From: Faecalibacter rhinopitheci
Lineage (GTDB): Bacteria > Bacteroidota > Bacteroidia > Flavobacteriales > Weeksellaceae
NCBI RefSeq assembly: GCF_015234135.1
Contig: NZ_JADGIK010000001.1
Location: 310,001 to 374,000 of the forward strand
Direction of reading: 5' to 3'
DNA: 64,000 nt
The notes under the pieces are model-generated. The model worked only from the letters and a program-made list of their open reading frames with translations, was not told where the DNA came from and did not search any database. Below, piece after piece: positions 34,706 through 43,754 of this stretch. Each line of letters opens with the position of its first letter. Position 1 is the first letter of the stretch. Made by a program: the position numbers and the translations under genes.

Positions 34706-36268
34706 TTATCGTTTAATTATTAATTGACTTACGGGTCTATAAATTATAATTAAAAATATTACAATTACACTAAACACGAATAGAGTTCTGAATATTTCTA
34801 TATTAGAAATCAATAATGAATGATTGTATATTTTGGACTTTATAACAGCAGAAGTTAAATGTACAGATTCATTATAAAGATGTGTCGCTGTATATTTATT
34901 GAAAATAGGTTCCCACTCATTCTGAAAAATCGTATTTGAAAGATCTAAATTAGAAGTTAGATAATATTGATGTTTAGTTGTTAAATATAATAATGAATTC
35001 TGCATGATAGAAAAACCGATTGTATTTGTCCAAAAACGTATAGATACACCAGCATGTGCTGCACTTCCAGATAAAGATGGATCTACTCTTGATATTATAT
35101 ACATAACCAAAGGTGTCATCAACATTCCTGTACCCAAACCTTGCAAATATAGCGCAGGTACCACAGCTAATACTCTTACATCTGGTACAAATAGGTAGCT
35201 AAACCACAACATACTCATAGACAAAAATGTAAATCCTACTATAAAGATATATTTGAAATCAGTTTTATTTCTCATCAATAAGTAAGATGTAAAAACTCCT
35301 GTTAAAACCCCAGCAACATTAAAAAACTGAATTTTTAAAATATATTCCCATTGCCAATGCCATACGACATTCATTACATTATAAATATTTCCCATGCAAG
35401 ATCTTAACATATAGAAACAGAAAAACATGATTAATCCTAAAATAACTCTTTCTGATTTTAATACACTAAAGTGAAATAATACCCTTTTGGCATATCTTTG
35501 ATGTAAAATAAATAGTCCTGAAAAGAACAAAAACATGCCTAATGCAAAATTTATTCTAGAAGATTCAAACCAATAATATCTTTTACCATAAACAAGAACA
35601 TATACAGCAGAAATAAGTGCTATAGTAATTAGAAATATCCCTCCTAAACCCAGCTGATACATTGGCTTTTTAGGGAATAATCTCCCATGATTAAACACTA
35701 AAGCGTAAATAATAAGGGTAAGTATATGAAAAGATATAATAGTATATACAATCATATTATGGTTATAATGCTCTATCGCAAATTTTACTAATGCAGTTGT
35801 AAACTTATCACCTGTAAGTAATATTACATAAAGAAATGAATATGCAATCATCTTAGAATTTTCTGTTCTCAACTTAGCCATAATAATAGGAACCAATATA
35901 CACCCTTCAAAAAGACAAGCTGGTCCTTGTATAAGTCTTAATATAAATATTAGTTGTGTATTCGTAGTAAGTGTTAAACAAAATAGAACTACAATATTGA
36001 GCAAATTCATGAATAACAAATAGTTCCTTATATTAAAGTATTGAAAGAAACGAATATGGATGAACATTCCACATACAATTGTAGCATATGCAATAGAAAA
36101 AAGAAACTGAATATCATCTACATCTATATCCAAAAAAGAAGCCGTAAACGTACTGTTCATACTGAAAACAGTAAGTATCATTACTTGCGGAAATAATGCA
36201 ATTACCAGCAATGGCATAATAAATTTTTCTGGAATCCAAGTTTTAAATATTGAATGTTGCTTCTGCAT
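34706..36268 (-). CDS. MFS drug transporter (14-TM, DHA2/EmrB-like), efflux operon 2
   Basis: The 520-residue protein has about 14 hydrophobic helices from FKTWIPEKFIMPLLVIALFP onward. It matches the MFS protein at 30413 in layout and in blocks such as STFTASFLDIDVDD, YATIVCGMF, GKRYYWFESS and LLISN at the C-terminus, with clear divergence between them. It abuts the HlyD gene (no gap) and is last in its operon. A drug or toxic-metabolite efflux role is inferred from the tripartite context. Confidence 0.86.
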   Translation of the reverse strand: MQKQHSIFKTWIPEKFIMPLLVIALFPQVMILTVFSMNSTFTASFLDIDVDDIQFLFSIAYATIVCGMFIHIRFFQYFNIRNYLLFMNLLNIVVLFCLTLTTNTQLIFILRLIQGPACLFEGCILVPIIMAKLRTENSKMIAYSFLYVILLTGDKFTTALVKFAIEHYNHNMIVYTIISFHILTLIIYALVFNHGRLFPKKPMYQLGLGGIFLITIALISAVYVLVYGKRYYWFESSRINFALGMFLFFSGLFILHQRYAKRVLFHFSVLKSERVILGLIMFFCFYMLRSCMGNIYNVMNVVWHWQWEYILKIQFFNVAGVLTGVFTSYLLMRNKTDFKYIFIVGFTFLSMSMLWFSYLFVPDVRVLAVVPALYLQGLGTGMLMTPLVMYIISRVDPSLSGSAAHAGVSIRFWTNTIGFSIMQNSLLYLTTKHQYYLTSNLDLSNTIFQNEWEPIFNKYTATHLYNESVHLTSAVIKSKIYNHSLLISNIEIFRTLFVFSVIVIFLIIIYRPVSQLIIKR

Positions 36269-37318
36269 TTAGTTTTTTAATTTTTCTGAAGTTATTAATA
36301 CATTCATTCCTGAACGTAATTTATCGTTGTCTTTAGAATTTTCTAAAATTATTTTTATCGGAAAACGCTGTTCTATTTTCACAAAGTTACCTGTGGCATT
36401 ATCTGGTTTTATTAACGCAAATTCAGATCCTGATGCTGGAGATAAAGACTCTATTTTACCGATAAATTTTATCTCAGAATACGCATCAGCTTGTATTATA
36501 ATCGGTTTGGTAATATCAATCTCACCAATTTGTGTTTCTTTATAATTTGCTATGATCCATTTTTCTTTAGAAACCACTTGTACTAAAGCTTGTCCTTGTT
36601 TTATAAGTTGACCTTCTTGTATGTTTTTAACTCCAACCCAACCGTCATATGGTGCAATTACATAACTATAAGAGTAATTTAATTTGGCATTATTAAGCTC
36701 TGCTTTCTTCTGCATAATTTGAGTTCTGGCAGGAGCTACTTTGGTCATTTCTCCTGTTGAACTTACAAATACAGATTTTTTTTGCTCAACCAAAGATTGA
36801 AGACCTGCTTTGGCTTGTTTATATTTTGCTTCTACTTCTTCTAACTGTTGTAAAGTTGCAGCATCCTCTTCTACAAGATTTTTATAACGAATAAAATCTC
36901 TTTCAGTTCGCCAAACTTCTATCTTTGCAGCTTCAATATTGGCATCTATTATTGGTGCCTGACTTTCTTTTGTATCTACAGCTGTCTCATAAGTTTCTAC
37001 TGATTGAGTTGTACTAGACAAATTTGCACTCGCAATATCTATTGCATTTTTATATTCTCTATTATCAATAACTACAAGTGTATCTCCTTTATGAACAAAT
37101 TGATTTTCTTCAAAATTCACTTTAGTAATATATCCCGACACACGGCTAGCTACAGGAGTTATATATTGTCTTACTTGTGCATCATTTGTATTAACATGAG
37201 TACTAGAAAAAGCATAAAACCACACAATAGTTCCCACCCCCGCGATAATAAATATCCACGCAATAAAAGTCAGAACCTTATTCATACGAATTTCTGCCTT
37301 TGATAAATTCTTTCCCAT
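36269..37318 (-). CDS. HlyD/EmrA-family membrane fusion protein, efflux operon 2
   Basis: The 349-residue periplasmic adaptor has one N-terminal membrane helix, paired lipoyl motifs (VASRVSGYITKVNFEENQ and YVIAPYDGWVGV) and a coiled-coil hairpin between them. It shares long identical runs with the copy at 31996, including the C-terminal FALIKPDNATGNFVKIEQRF. It is the middle gene of operon 2, four bases after tolC-2. Confidence 0.9.
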   Translation of the reverse strand: MGKNLSKAEIRMNKVLTFIAWIFIIAGVGTIVWFYAFSSTHVNTNDAQVRQYITPVASRVSGYITKVNFEENQFVHKGDTLVVIDNREYKNAIDIASANLSSTTQSVETYETAVDTKESQAPIIDANIEAAKIEVWRTERDFIRYKNLVEEDAATLQQLEEVEAKYKQAKAGLQSLVEQKKSVFVSSTGEMTKVAPARTQIMQKKAELNNAKLNYSYSYVIAPYDGWVGVKNIQEGQLIKQGQALVQVVSKEKWIIANYKETQIGEIDITKPIIIQADAYSEIKFIGKIESLSPASGSEFALIKPDNATGNFVKIEQRFPIKIILENSKDNDKLRSGMNVLITSEKLKN

Positions 37319-37321
37319 ATT

Positions 37322-38653
37322 TTATAAATTTCCTAATACGTATTGTAATTGATAATATTTTAATTGTTTGTTGATTTGCAAAGAGATCATATTTGACTGT
37401 GCTTCTAAAAGAGAATTATCAGCATCTATTAACTCTGTAATCAAACTTAACTTATTAATGTATTTTGTTTTTACTATTCTATAATTCTCTTTAGATTGAT
37501 TAATTGCCTCTTTTGCAATCTCAATTTTTTCAATCGCATCTTCCAAACGCTTATTCGCTACAAATACATCATGAATTATTTCTTCCTCACGTTCTTCTAC
37601 TTCTAATTTTGCAATTGAAATATTTTGATTTGCAATTTGCATTTTTTGCTTATTCTTAAAAAAATTGCTAATTGGTATAGATACATTCACACCAACCATC
37701 CCAAATCTATACATAAACTCTTCTGGTGGAAAAAACATAAAATTGGGATAAGTATAACCATATTTTCCACCTGCAGTTATCTTAGGCAAAATATTAGCTC
37801 GTGTAATTTTTTTATCAATTTCTTTGAGGCGAACATCTTTTTCAGAAATCTTTAGTTTCTCGCTATTTCCTAGTGCTTCTAAAATCATATCATCTACCAA
37901 ACCTATATGATCTGTTGATGTAATAAGGTCACTTGTATCAATGTGCACTTCATGCTCAGGATGTATAGCTAATATAGTTTTTACATGATGTTCTAATATG
38001 TCAATTTCTTTACTTAATTCTGAGTGAGAAATTTTATGATTAGATAATTGTAATTCTGTTCTCAACACTTCGTTATAAGTAACCGCACCATTTTTCTTGA
38101 GAGCTTTTGTTTGCTTGATTACTAACGTATCTTCATGCATTTTATCTTCAATCAACAATTGCTGTTCTTTTAAATGTAATACTTTAAGATAAGCCGTAAT
38201 TATTTCCATTCTAAGCTCACGCTCATCTTTACGTACTTGTAACTTTTTTATATCAACCTCGATAGCGGCCTTTTTTTCATCATTTTTTAATTTCCCTCCT
38301 AAATAAATTGGAATTTCCGCAGATAACGTAAAATCATATTGTTCTCCAGGAACATCGTATTGTGTAGAACGATTTAGTATACCGTGTTCAAATTGTCTCA
38401 ATGTAGACAGTTTATAAAAACTTGTATGAAAATTGACATCAGGTAATTTATCATTTAATAAATCTCTCTCATGTAATTCTGCAATCTCAGTTTGTAATGA
38501 ACGTATTTTTAATTTTTTATTATTTTGTAATCCGATTTCAATTGCTTCGCTCAATTTCAATTGGTTATAGTCTAAATTGGCCTGAGAAAACACATGACTA
38601 CCACCTAAAATAAAAAGCGTAAGCAACTGATATTTAATATATTTAAATATCAT
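37322..38653 (-). CDS. TolC-family outer-membrane channel, efflux operon 2
   Basis: The 443-residue protein has a signal peptide ending near HVFSQA (about residue 25) and two TolC helical repeats. It equals its paralogue at 33047 in length and aligns without visible gaps. It is the first gene of operon 2; a -7 box lies at 38695-38702 and the candidate activator site at 38746-38763. The divergent AraC gene at 38976 is the likely regulator. Confidence 0.9.
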   Translation of the reverse strand: MIFKYIKYQLLTLFILGGSHVFSQANLDYNQLKLSEAIEIGLQNNKKLKIRSLQTEIAELHERDLLNDKLPDVNFHTSFYKLSTLRQFEHGILNRSTQYDVPGEQYDFTLSAEIPIYLGGKLKNDEKKAAIEVDIKKLQVRKDERELRMEIITAYLKVLHLKEQQLLIEDKMHEDTLVIKQTKALKKNGAVTYNEVLRTELQLSNHKISHSELSKEIDILEHHVKTILAIHPEHEVHIDTSDLITSTDHIGLVDDMILEALGNSEKLKISEKDVRLKEIDKKITRANILPKITAGGKYGYTYPNFMFFPPEEFMYRFGMVGVNVSIPISNFFKNKQKMQIANQNISIAKLEVEEREEEIIHDVFVANKRLEDAIEKIEIAKEAINQSKENYRIVKTKYINKLSLITELIDADNSLLEAQSNMISLQINKQLKYYQLQYVLGNL

Positions 38654-38694
38654 ATAGGTAATTTATCTAAAAAGTATGATGATGAATAATGGTG

Positions 38695-38702
38695 CAAAGG
38701 TA
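38695..38702 (-). promoter_or_regulatory. -7 promoter element of efflux operon 2
   Basis: The minus strand reads TACCTTTG (TAnnTTTG), 42 bases before the tolC-2 start codon. No -33 element is visible. Confidence 0.6.
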
Positions 38703-38745
38703 CACTCAAAATGAAGTAACATTTTTGATCTAAAATGAAAATAAT

Positions 38746-38763
38746 TTGTCCATTATCGCCAAA
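38746..38763. promoter_or_regulatory. Candidate AraC-regulator site upstream of efflux operon 2
   Basis: The plus strand reads TTGTCCATTATCGCCAAA, identical to the operon 1 site at 15 of 18 positions and with the same 44-base distance to the -7 box. Confidence 0.5.
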
Positions 38764-38930
38764 TTCATCATATCATTAATTTGTTAGAGATACAGGACCT
38801 TTTTAAGGTTTTTCTTATCTTCTATGCATATAACCAAAGAATGATAAAACAAGCTAACACGTTTCAAAAACGAAAAATAATAGATAATCAAATAGTTAAA
38901 CACAATAAAATTAGATCATAAAATTTAGCG

Positions 38931-38952
38931 CATTTCAGCCAAAAAGGTATAA
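38931..38952. promoter_or_regulatory. Candidate autoregulatory site of the AraC gene
   Basis: CATTTCAGCC followed by AAAAAGGTATAA, closely matching the efflux operon 1 site, starts 45 bases before the AraC start codon, so binding here would overlap the promoter. Confidence 0.5.
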
Positions 38953-38975
38953 CTTGCAAAGTATAAATTCAGGTA

Positions 38976-39779
38976 ATGGATATTAAATATTTTGAAGATT
39001 TAGATCAAGAAAATATTGATTTTTTTATTCATCATGTAGAGCTACATGATATAGAAACTGGTATGCATAGCCACTCAAAAGCACAACTACTCTATGCCGA
39101 AGGTGGAATTGTTCATGTTTTTGTAAATGAAAAACACTGGTATTTACCAGCTAGATGTTTTATGTGGATTCCGGCCAATACTACTCACTCTATTCTCACA
39201 TACAGTAAAACAGGAGAATTATATAATTTATATTTCCATGCTGATGAGTCAGAAAATGAATTCTACTCTAAAACTAATATATACTATGCAGATGATTTAA
39301 TTAGAGAGATGTTTTTGCATACCAAAAAATGGGATGGAGAAATAGACAAAGGAAATCCTGCAAAATATGATTTTATAAAAGCTATAAAATCTATTCTTCC
39401 CGAAATGGAATCTAATAACCTGCCTATATCTATACAACATCCCTTTCCTAAAGACCCTAAATTAATTGAAATAGCTAAATTTCTTATGCAGAATATTGAG
39501 AAAAGCTATACAATAGAAGAGGTTTCTAAACATTTTGGAATAAGTTCTCGTACGCTTTCAAGAAAATTTAAAGAAAATATGGGAATGAATTACATCCGTT
39601 TTTTAAGATCATTACGTATTACAAAATCTTTAGAGTTAATCATTGAAAATAAATACAATATGTATGAAATAGCTATGTTAGTAGGATATAACTCTTTATC
39701 ATCTTTTAGTACAATATTTTTAAAAGTTTGTGGTATTCGTCCTACAGATTATGCTAAAATGTTACATCATAAGCAATAA
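38976..39779 (+). CDS. AraC-family transcriptional regulator
   Basis: The 267-residue protein has an N-terminal cupin sensor domain (HSHSKAQLLYAEGG, CFMWIPANTTHSI) and a C-terminal double helix-turn-helix (residues about 165-262): YTIEEVSKHFGISSRTLSRKFKE and NMYEIAMLVGYNSLSSFSTIFLKVCGIRPTDYAK. The second helix-turn-helix has the canonical GYxSxSxFS..F pattern. It is divergent from efflux operon 2 and shares a candidate operator with both pump operons, so it probably activates them on binding an inducer. Confidence 0.9.
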   Translation: MDIKYFEDLDQENIDFFIHHVELHDIETGMHSHSKAQLLYAEGGIVHVFVNEKHWYLPARCFMWIPANTTHSILTYSKTGELYNLYFHADESENEFYSKTNIYYADDLIREMFLHTKKWDGEIDKGNPAKYDFIKAIKSILPEMESNNLPISIQHPFPKDPKLIEIAKFLMQNIEKSYTIEEVSKHFGISSRTLSRKFKENMGMNYIRFLRSLRITKSLELIIENKYNMYEIAMLVGYNSLSSFSTIFLKVCGIRPTDYAKMLHHKQ

Positions 39780-39810
39780 TTTTTTTTAAATTTATGAATT
39801 AATACGATTC

Positions 39811-40740
39811 ATGAATTTCTATAAAAAACACCAACATTTTTATATTCCGATACTTTTTGGGGTAGTACTAATTAGTATTGGTACACGATTTATTGAGTCC
39901 TACGGGATTGCTTTGTTTTTACTTACGCCCTTATTAATAGGTTTTTTAACTACACTTCTTATCAGTAAAAATAAGCCAAATGAACTTAAACTTTCTACTG
40001 CAACACTTTGTGGTTTTATAAACACAATTGCTGTTTCATTAACCATCTTACTTGTAGGGGTTGAAGGTCTCATTTGTATTATTATGGCCTCTCCTATTTT
40101 ATTCCTATTTGTATTTATTGGATGTGTAATTTCTCTGGCTTATGTGCGTAGAATAAATCATCATCCTTTACCCATTATACTTATTGGATCCACATTATTT
40201 ATAGGTTTATCGTTTGCTGAAAAGCAACAGAAACCCTCACTTTCTGAAGTCAAAACTTCTCTTATTATTCATGCTCCAATTGAAAAAGTATGGGAAAATG
40301 TAGTTACTTTTCCTCAATTGGAAGAACCAACAGAATTACTTTTTAAAGCTGGAATTGCATATCCAATCAATGCAACAATAGAAGGTGAAGGTATCGGTGC
40401 AATTAGATATTGCAACTTTACAACAGGAAGTTTTGTTGAACCAATCACCACTTGGAACGCTCCTATGCATTTGGCTTTTGATGTTTTACAACAACCTGCT
40501 CCAATGAAAGAAATTTCGTATTGGAATTTTGATGCTGCTCATTTACATGATTATTTTGTTTCAAAGAATGGTGAGTTTAGATTAAAAAAAATCGACGAAA
40601 ATACTACTGAATTAACTGGTACTACTTGGTATACTCACAGAATATATCCAGAATTTTATTGGCGTTTATGGAGTAATGAAATCATTCATCAAATTCATTA
40701 TCGGGTACTAAATCACATCAAAAATGAAGCTGAAAAGTAA
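39811..40740 (+). CDS. Membrane protein with C-terminal SRPBCC (START-like) domain
   Basis: The 309-residue protein has four to five hydrophobic helices in its first half (to about residue 135). From residue about 147 it reads VKTSLIIHAPIEKVWENVVTFPQL, the opening of a polyketide-cyclase/SRPBCC lipid-binding domain, ending in TWYTHRIYPEFYWRLWSNEIIHQIH. It probably binds a hydrophobic ligand at the membrane; no specific role is known. The next gene follows one base after its stop, indicating cotranscription. Confidence 0.72.
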   Translation: MNFYKKHQHFYIPILFGVVLISIGTRFIESYGIALFLLTPLLIGFLTTLLISKNKPNELKLSTATLCGFINTIAVSLTILLVGVEGLICIIMASPILFLFVFIGCVISLAYVRRINHHPLPIILIGSTLFIGLSFAEKQQKPSLSEVKTSLIIHAPIEKVWENVVTFPQLEEPTELLFKAGIAYPINATIEGEGIGAIRYCNFTTGSFVEPITTWNAPMHLAFDVLQQPAPMKEISYWNFDAAHLHDYFVSKNGEFRLKKIDENTTELTGTTWYTHRIYPEFYWRLWSNEIIHQIHYRVLNHIKNEAEK

Positions 40741-40741
40741 T

Positions 40742-41359
40742 ATGAGTACACATCAATTTTCTATCTATACACCAAAAGAAAAATCACTATTAACCGATAT
40801 TAACTTAAAGCCTCTGGCTTTTTTAGGTTTAGTTTTCTGTTTTTTTATATTGAATGAATTTATCGATTTGCCTGAAGAAGAAAATTACAGATATATTCTA
40901 TTGAATGGTTTATGGATCACTATAGCTCTAGTTGGTATATATTATTATAGTTTATTGAGAATAGATGGAGATTTAACCCCAGATGAATTATTAAAAAAAC
41001 TTGTCTTTGAAAAAGAAAGAATAGTTATGGATTATCAAGTTATTGACTTAAACGACATTCAAAAAATTACAATTAATGCTTTCGATTTTAAAAGAAATCA
41101 ACGACCAATCGTAATGCAAAAAAATAGAACAAGCTATTCATTAGGTATAAGTAACTTTTTAGAATTAAATTTAAAATCAGGAAAGAAAATTAATATTCAA
41201 TTTAAACAATTAACAGAAAATGAATTATTGAAAGCTAAAAATGAATTGATTTACTATTACCAAAAAGATAAAATCTCATTACTCAACGTAACCGAAGCTT
41301 TACATATCACAAAATACGAGGATATTCAACAGTTTATAGATGACTATCCACAGTTATAA
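40742..41359 (+). CDS. Membrane protein of unknown function
   Basis: From ATG 40742 (an in-frame ATG at 40724 would overlap the previous gene) the product has about 205 residues. It has two hydrophobic helices (LAFLGLVFCFFILNEF, YILLNGLWITIALVGIYYYSL) and a soluble C-terminal part with beta-rich stretches (IQKITINAFDF, FLELNLKSGKKINIQF) like a PH-like domain. I recognise no family. It likely acts with the preceding SRPBCC protein. Confidence 0.65.
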   Translation: MSTHQFSIYTPKEKSLLTDINLKPLAFLGLVFCFFILNEFIDLPEEENYRYILLNGLWITIALVGIYYYSLLRIDGDLTPDELLKKLVFEKERIVMDYQVIDLNDIQKITINAFDFKRNQRPIVMQKNRTSYSLGISNFLELNLKSGKKINIQFKQLTENELLKAKNELIYYYQKDKISLLNVTEALHITKYEDIQQFIDDYPQL

Positions 41360-41419
41360 TGATTTAAAAATCATCTGTTTAGAATATATTTATTTTCCGT
41401 AAATTGAAAATAAAAACCT

Positions 41420-41941
41420 ATGAATACAATAGCCTTTGCAGGAAGTAATAGCAAAACTTCTATTAATAAACAATTAGTTACTTATGCCGTACATCTATAT
41501 GGTGAAGCATATATTTTAGATTTTAATGATTATAGTATTCCAACCTATGACATAGATATAGAAAAAGAAGATGGCTTTTCCGATGAGGTAATACGTTTTT
41601 ATCAAACTATAAAAGATGCGCAAATTGTGCTTATTTCATTTTCAGAACACAATGCATGTTTTACTGCAGTTTTTAAAAGTTATATGGATTGGTGTTCTCG
41701 TATCGAATATCAGTTTTTTAAAGACAAAAAGATTTTTGCAATGAGCACTTCTCCAGGCGGATATGGCGGAAGAAATTCACTAGAAGCTGGTATAAAATTA
41801 ATAACAAAATTTGGTGGTGAAGTGTTAGAAGAATTTGCATTACCTAAGTTTAATGAAAATTTTATTGATGGTAAAATAACTAATATCGAATTAGACCATG
41901 AATTAAAATCAAAAATACAATCTTTTAAGAATAAAGTTTAA
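41420..41941 (+). CDS. NADPH-dependent FMN reductase-family flavoprotein (paralogue 1)
   Basis: The 173-residue protein has the flavodoxin-like phosphate loop AGSNSKTSINKQLV (residues about 6-19), an ISFSEHNACFTAVFKSYMDW segment and STSPGGYGGRNSLEAG, as in NADPH-dependent FMN/azo reductases. It reduces flavin or quinones in the cytoplasm. Compared with its neighbour at 42042 it carries Ala-Cys at the flavin-contact EHNAC where the other has EHNGN, so activity may differ. Confidence 0.82.
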   Translation: MNTIAFAGSNSKTSINKQLVTYAVHLYGEAYILDFNDYSIPTYDIDIEKEDGFSDEVIRFYQTIKDAQIVLISFSEHNACFTAVFKSYMDWCSRIEYQFFKDKKIFAMSTSPGGYGGRNSLEAGIKLITKFGGEVLEEFALPKFNENFIDGKITNIELDHELKSKIQSFKNKV

Positions 41942-42003
41942 TTATTTATTCAATTCAATAAAAATCCTATCATAAATCAATACATATTAAGTGATTTGTA
42001 TTT

Positions 42004-42011
42004 TATATTTG
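42004..42011 (+). promoter_or_regulatory. -7 promoter element of the second FMN reductase gene
   Basis: TATATTTG matches TAnnTTTG, 30 bases before the start codon at 42042. Confidence 0.4.
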
Positions 42012-42041
42012 TGCCGTTAAACAGAATTAAATATAAAATAT

Positions 42042-42584
42042 ATGAAAATCTTAGCTTTCGCTGGTTCAAATAGTACAACATCAATCAATAAAGAATTATT
42101 AAATTATGCTACAGCGCAGTTAGCATCACATGATATAAATGTCGTTGATCTTAATGATTATGAGATGCCTATTTATTCAATAGAACGTCAAGCTTCTGGG
42201 TTTCCACAACAAGCTATTGATTTCCACAAAGAGATTAAAGATGCAGATGGATTAATTATTTCGTTAGCGGAACATAACGGTAATTTTTCTGTTGCTTTAA
42301 AAAATATTTTAGACTGGGTTTCTCGAATTGAAATGCCATATTTAAAAGATAAAAAAATCTTATTATTAGCAACTTCTCCAGGTGGATACGGTGGAGGAAA
42401 TGTATTGGAAGTTGGATTAAAAACTTTTGTACATTTTGCAAGCGGTGAGGTGGTTGCTTCATCTACTTTCCCATCTTTTTACGATAATTTTAAAGAAGGA
42501 AATATCGTAAATGAAGATTTAAAAGTTTCTATAGATGAAAAAATTAAAACTTTTGAAAATTCATTAGTCGCGGTAGAAGCATAA
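42042..42584 (+). CDS. NADPH-dependent FMN reductase-family flavoprotein (paralogue 2)
   Basis: The 180-residue protein has AGSNSTTSINKELL for flavin phosphate binding, LAEHNGNFSVALKNILDWVSRIE and ATSPGGYGGGNVLEVG. It is a tandem paralogue of the gene at 41420 but keeps the usual EHNG(N/S) flavin contact, so it is the more typical enzyme. It has its own -7 box and terminator. The oxidative-stress genes that follow suggest a redox or quinone-detoxifying role, by context only. Confidence 0.85.
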   Translation: MKILAFAGSNSTTSINKELLNYATAQLASHDINVVDLNDYEMPIYSIERQASGFPQQAIDFHKEIKDADGLIISLAEHNGNFSVALKNILDWVSRIEMPYLKDKKILLLATSPGGYGGGNVLEVGLKTFVHFASGEVVASSTFPSFYDNFKEGNIVNEDLKVSIDEKIKTFENSLVAVEA

Positions 42585-42602
42585 TTAATGACATACTAAT
42601 CT

Positions 42603-42637
42603 AAAAGCCATCAATTAAGAAATTGATGGCTTTTTAT
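42603..42637 (+). terminator. Terminator of the FMN reductase gene
   Basis: A 14-base perfect stem (AAAAGCCATCAATT with AATTGATGGCTTTT), four-base loop and T-run. Confidence 0.85.
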
Positions 42638-42860
42638 GTTATAAATGGTTTAACAGTTCTCCCAAACTAATTTATATCATTTTTAAAATTCAGTGCAAAT
42701 GTTATCTTTATGTAAGATTATGAAACAAAATTTATTTGTTTTCAACCTCTGATAAAATTTATGTGAGCTTAGCATCTTGATTATCAATAAATATAATTAT
42801 AACATATGTATGGTTATAAAAATTATCTATTGTTTTATCTAAAATAGAAATTGAAAAAGG
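42638..42860. other. Gene-free upstream region of the peroxiredoxin gene
   Basis: AT-rich, with no open frame or clear inverted repeat. The peroxiredoxin promoter follows at 42861. Confidence 0.4.
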
Positions 42861-42891
42861 TTTGTAACACCGCTATAAGAGCATAAGTTTG
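42861..42891 (+). promoter_or_regulatory. Promoter of the peroxiredoxin gene
   Basis: TTTG (42861-42864), exactly 19 bases, then TAAGTTTG (42884-42891): a perfect match to the Bacteroidota -33/-7 consensus. The 5' leader would be about 65 bases. Confidence 0.75.
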
Positions 42892-42963
42892 TATCAGAAA
42901 AGTAACAAAACACAATTTTACTTTTAGTAAAAAATATATCATAAATATAAAAAACATTAAATT

Positions 42964-43590
42964 ATGTCATTAGTAGGAAAAAAAGCGCCTTTATTTACAG
43001 CGCCTGCAGTAATCGATGGAGACGAAATCGTTGAAAACTTTTCATTACCAATTGGTGAGAAAAATATCGTATTATTCTTTTACCCAAAAGATTTTACTTT
43101 TGTTTGTCCAACAGAATTACACGCTTTCCAAGCTAAATTAGCTGAATTTGAGAAAAGAGACGCTGTAGTTATTGCTGCATCTGTTGATTCAGAAGAAACT
43201 CACTTAGCATGGTTAAACACTGCTAAAGATAATGGAGGTATAGAAGGTGTTACTTACCCAATCGTTGCAGATTTCGCTAAAACTATTGCTATGGACTACG
43301 GTGTATTAGCTGGTGAGTACGTTTACAATGAAGAAAACGATTCATTAAAATTCGAGGGAGCTCCAGTAGCATACCGTGGTACTTTCATCATCGACAAAAA
43401 CGGTGTTGTTCGTCACGAAACAATCAATGATTTACCATTAGGACGTAATATCGATGAGTATGTACGTTTATTAGACGCAATCTTACACGTTGAAAAATAC
43501 GGAGAAGTTTGTCCAGCAAACTGGGAAGAAGGAAAAGATGCAATGAACGCTACAAAAGATGGTGTTGCTTCTTATTTAGCTTCTCACTAA
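42964..43590 (+). CDS. Typical 2-Cys peroxiredoxin (AhpC/Prx1 family)
   Basis: The 208-residue enzyme reduces H2O2 and organic peroxides. The peroxidatic Cys48 lies in FYPKDFTFVCPTE and the resolving Cys183 in GEVCPANW; the GGxG-like and C-terminal segments typical of peroxide-sensitive Prx are partly present. Reduction is probably by the thioredoxin-like protein encoded next. Its codon choice is biased to few preferred codons, consistent with high expression, and its promoter is near-consensus. Confidence 0.93.
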   Translation: MSLVGKKAPLFTAPAVIDGDEIVENFSLPIGEKNIVLFFYPKDFTFVCPTELHAFQAKLAEFEKRDAVVIAASVDSEETHLAWLNTAKDNGGIEGVTYPIVADFAKTIAMDYGVLAGEYVYNEENDSLKFEGAPVAYRGTFIIDKNGVVRHETINDLPLGRNIDEYVRLLDAILHVEKYGEVCPANWEEGKDAMNATKDGVASYLASH

Positions 43591-43632
43591 TCAATAATTT
43601 GGGTTATCTAACGAGATCCAAAATTCACGAAG

Positions 43633-43722
43633 GGGCTGTCTAAACTGATTGACAGGAGATTTTTATCGAATTCATTTTCAAGCAAAAATCACTAAGTTTA
43701 TACCTTAGACAGCCTTTTTTAT
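43633..43722 (+). terminator. Long nested stem-loop after the peroxiredoxin gene
   Basis: An outer ten-base stem (GGCTGTCTAA 43634-43643 with TTAGACAGCC 43705-43714) encloses an inner stem (GATTTTT 43658-43664 with AAAAATC 43684-43690), then T6. It acts at least as a terminator. The terminal inverted repeats also make it look like a small palindromic element. Confidence 0.6.
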
Positions 43723-43754
43723 ACCCAATTTTTAACGTTTAAAAATTAAAAAAA

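Larger units (their letters stand above)
30413..38653 (-). repeat. Tandem duplication of a three-gene tripartite efflux operon
   Basis: Copy 1 is 30413-34378 and copy 2 is 34706-38653, both in the order tolC, hlyD, MFS on the minus strand with matching lengths (443/348-349/520-524 residues), short gaps and similar terminators. The adaptor and channel pairs are close in sequence, the MFS pair less so. Promoter layout is also copied. This indicates an old tandem duplication with divergence of the pump subunit. Confidence 0.9.

Noticed and set aside
30413-38653. Recent assembly duplication of the efflux operon
   Set aside because: The copies differ at many positions, especially in the MFS genes and intergenic DNA, so this is a real, old duplication.
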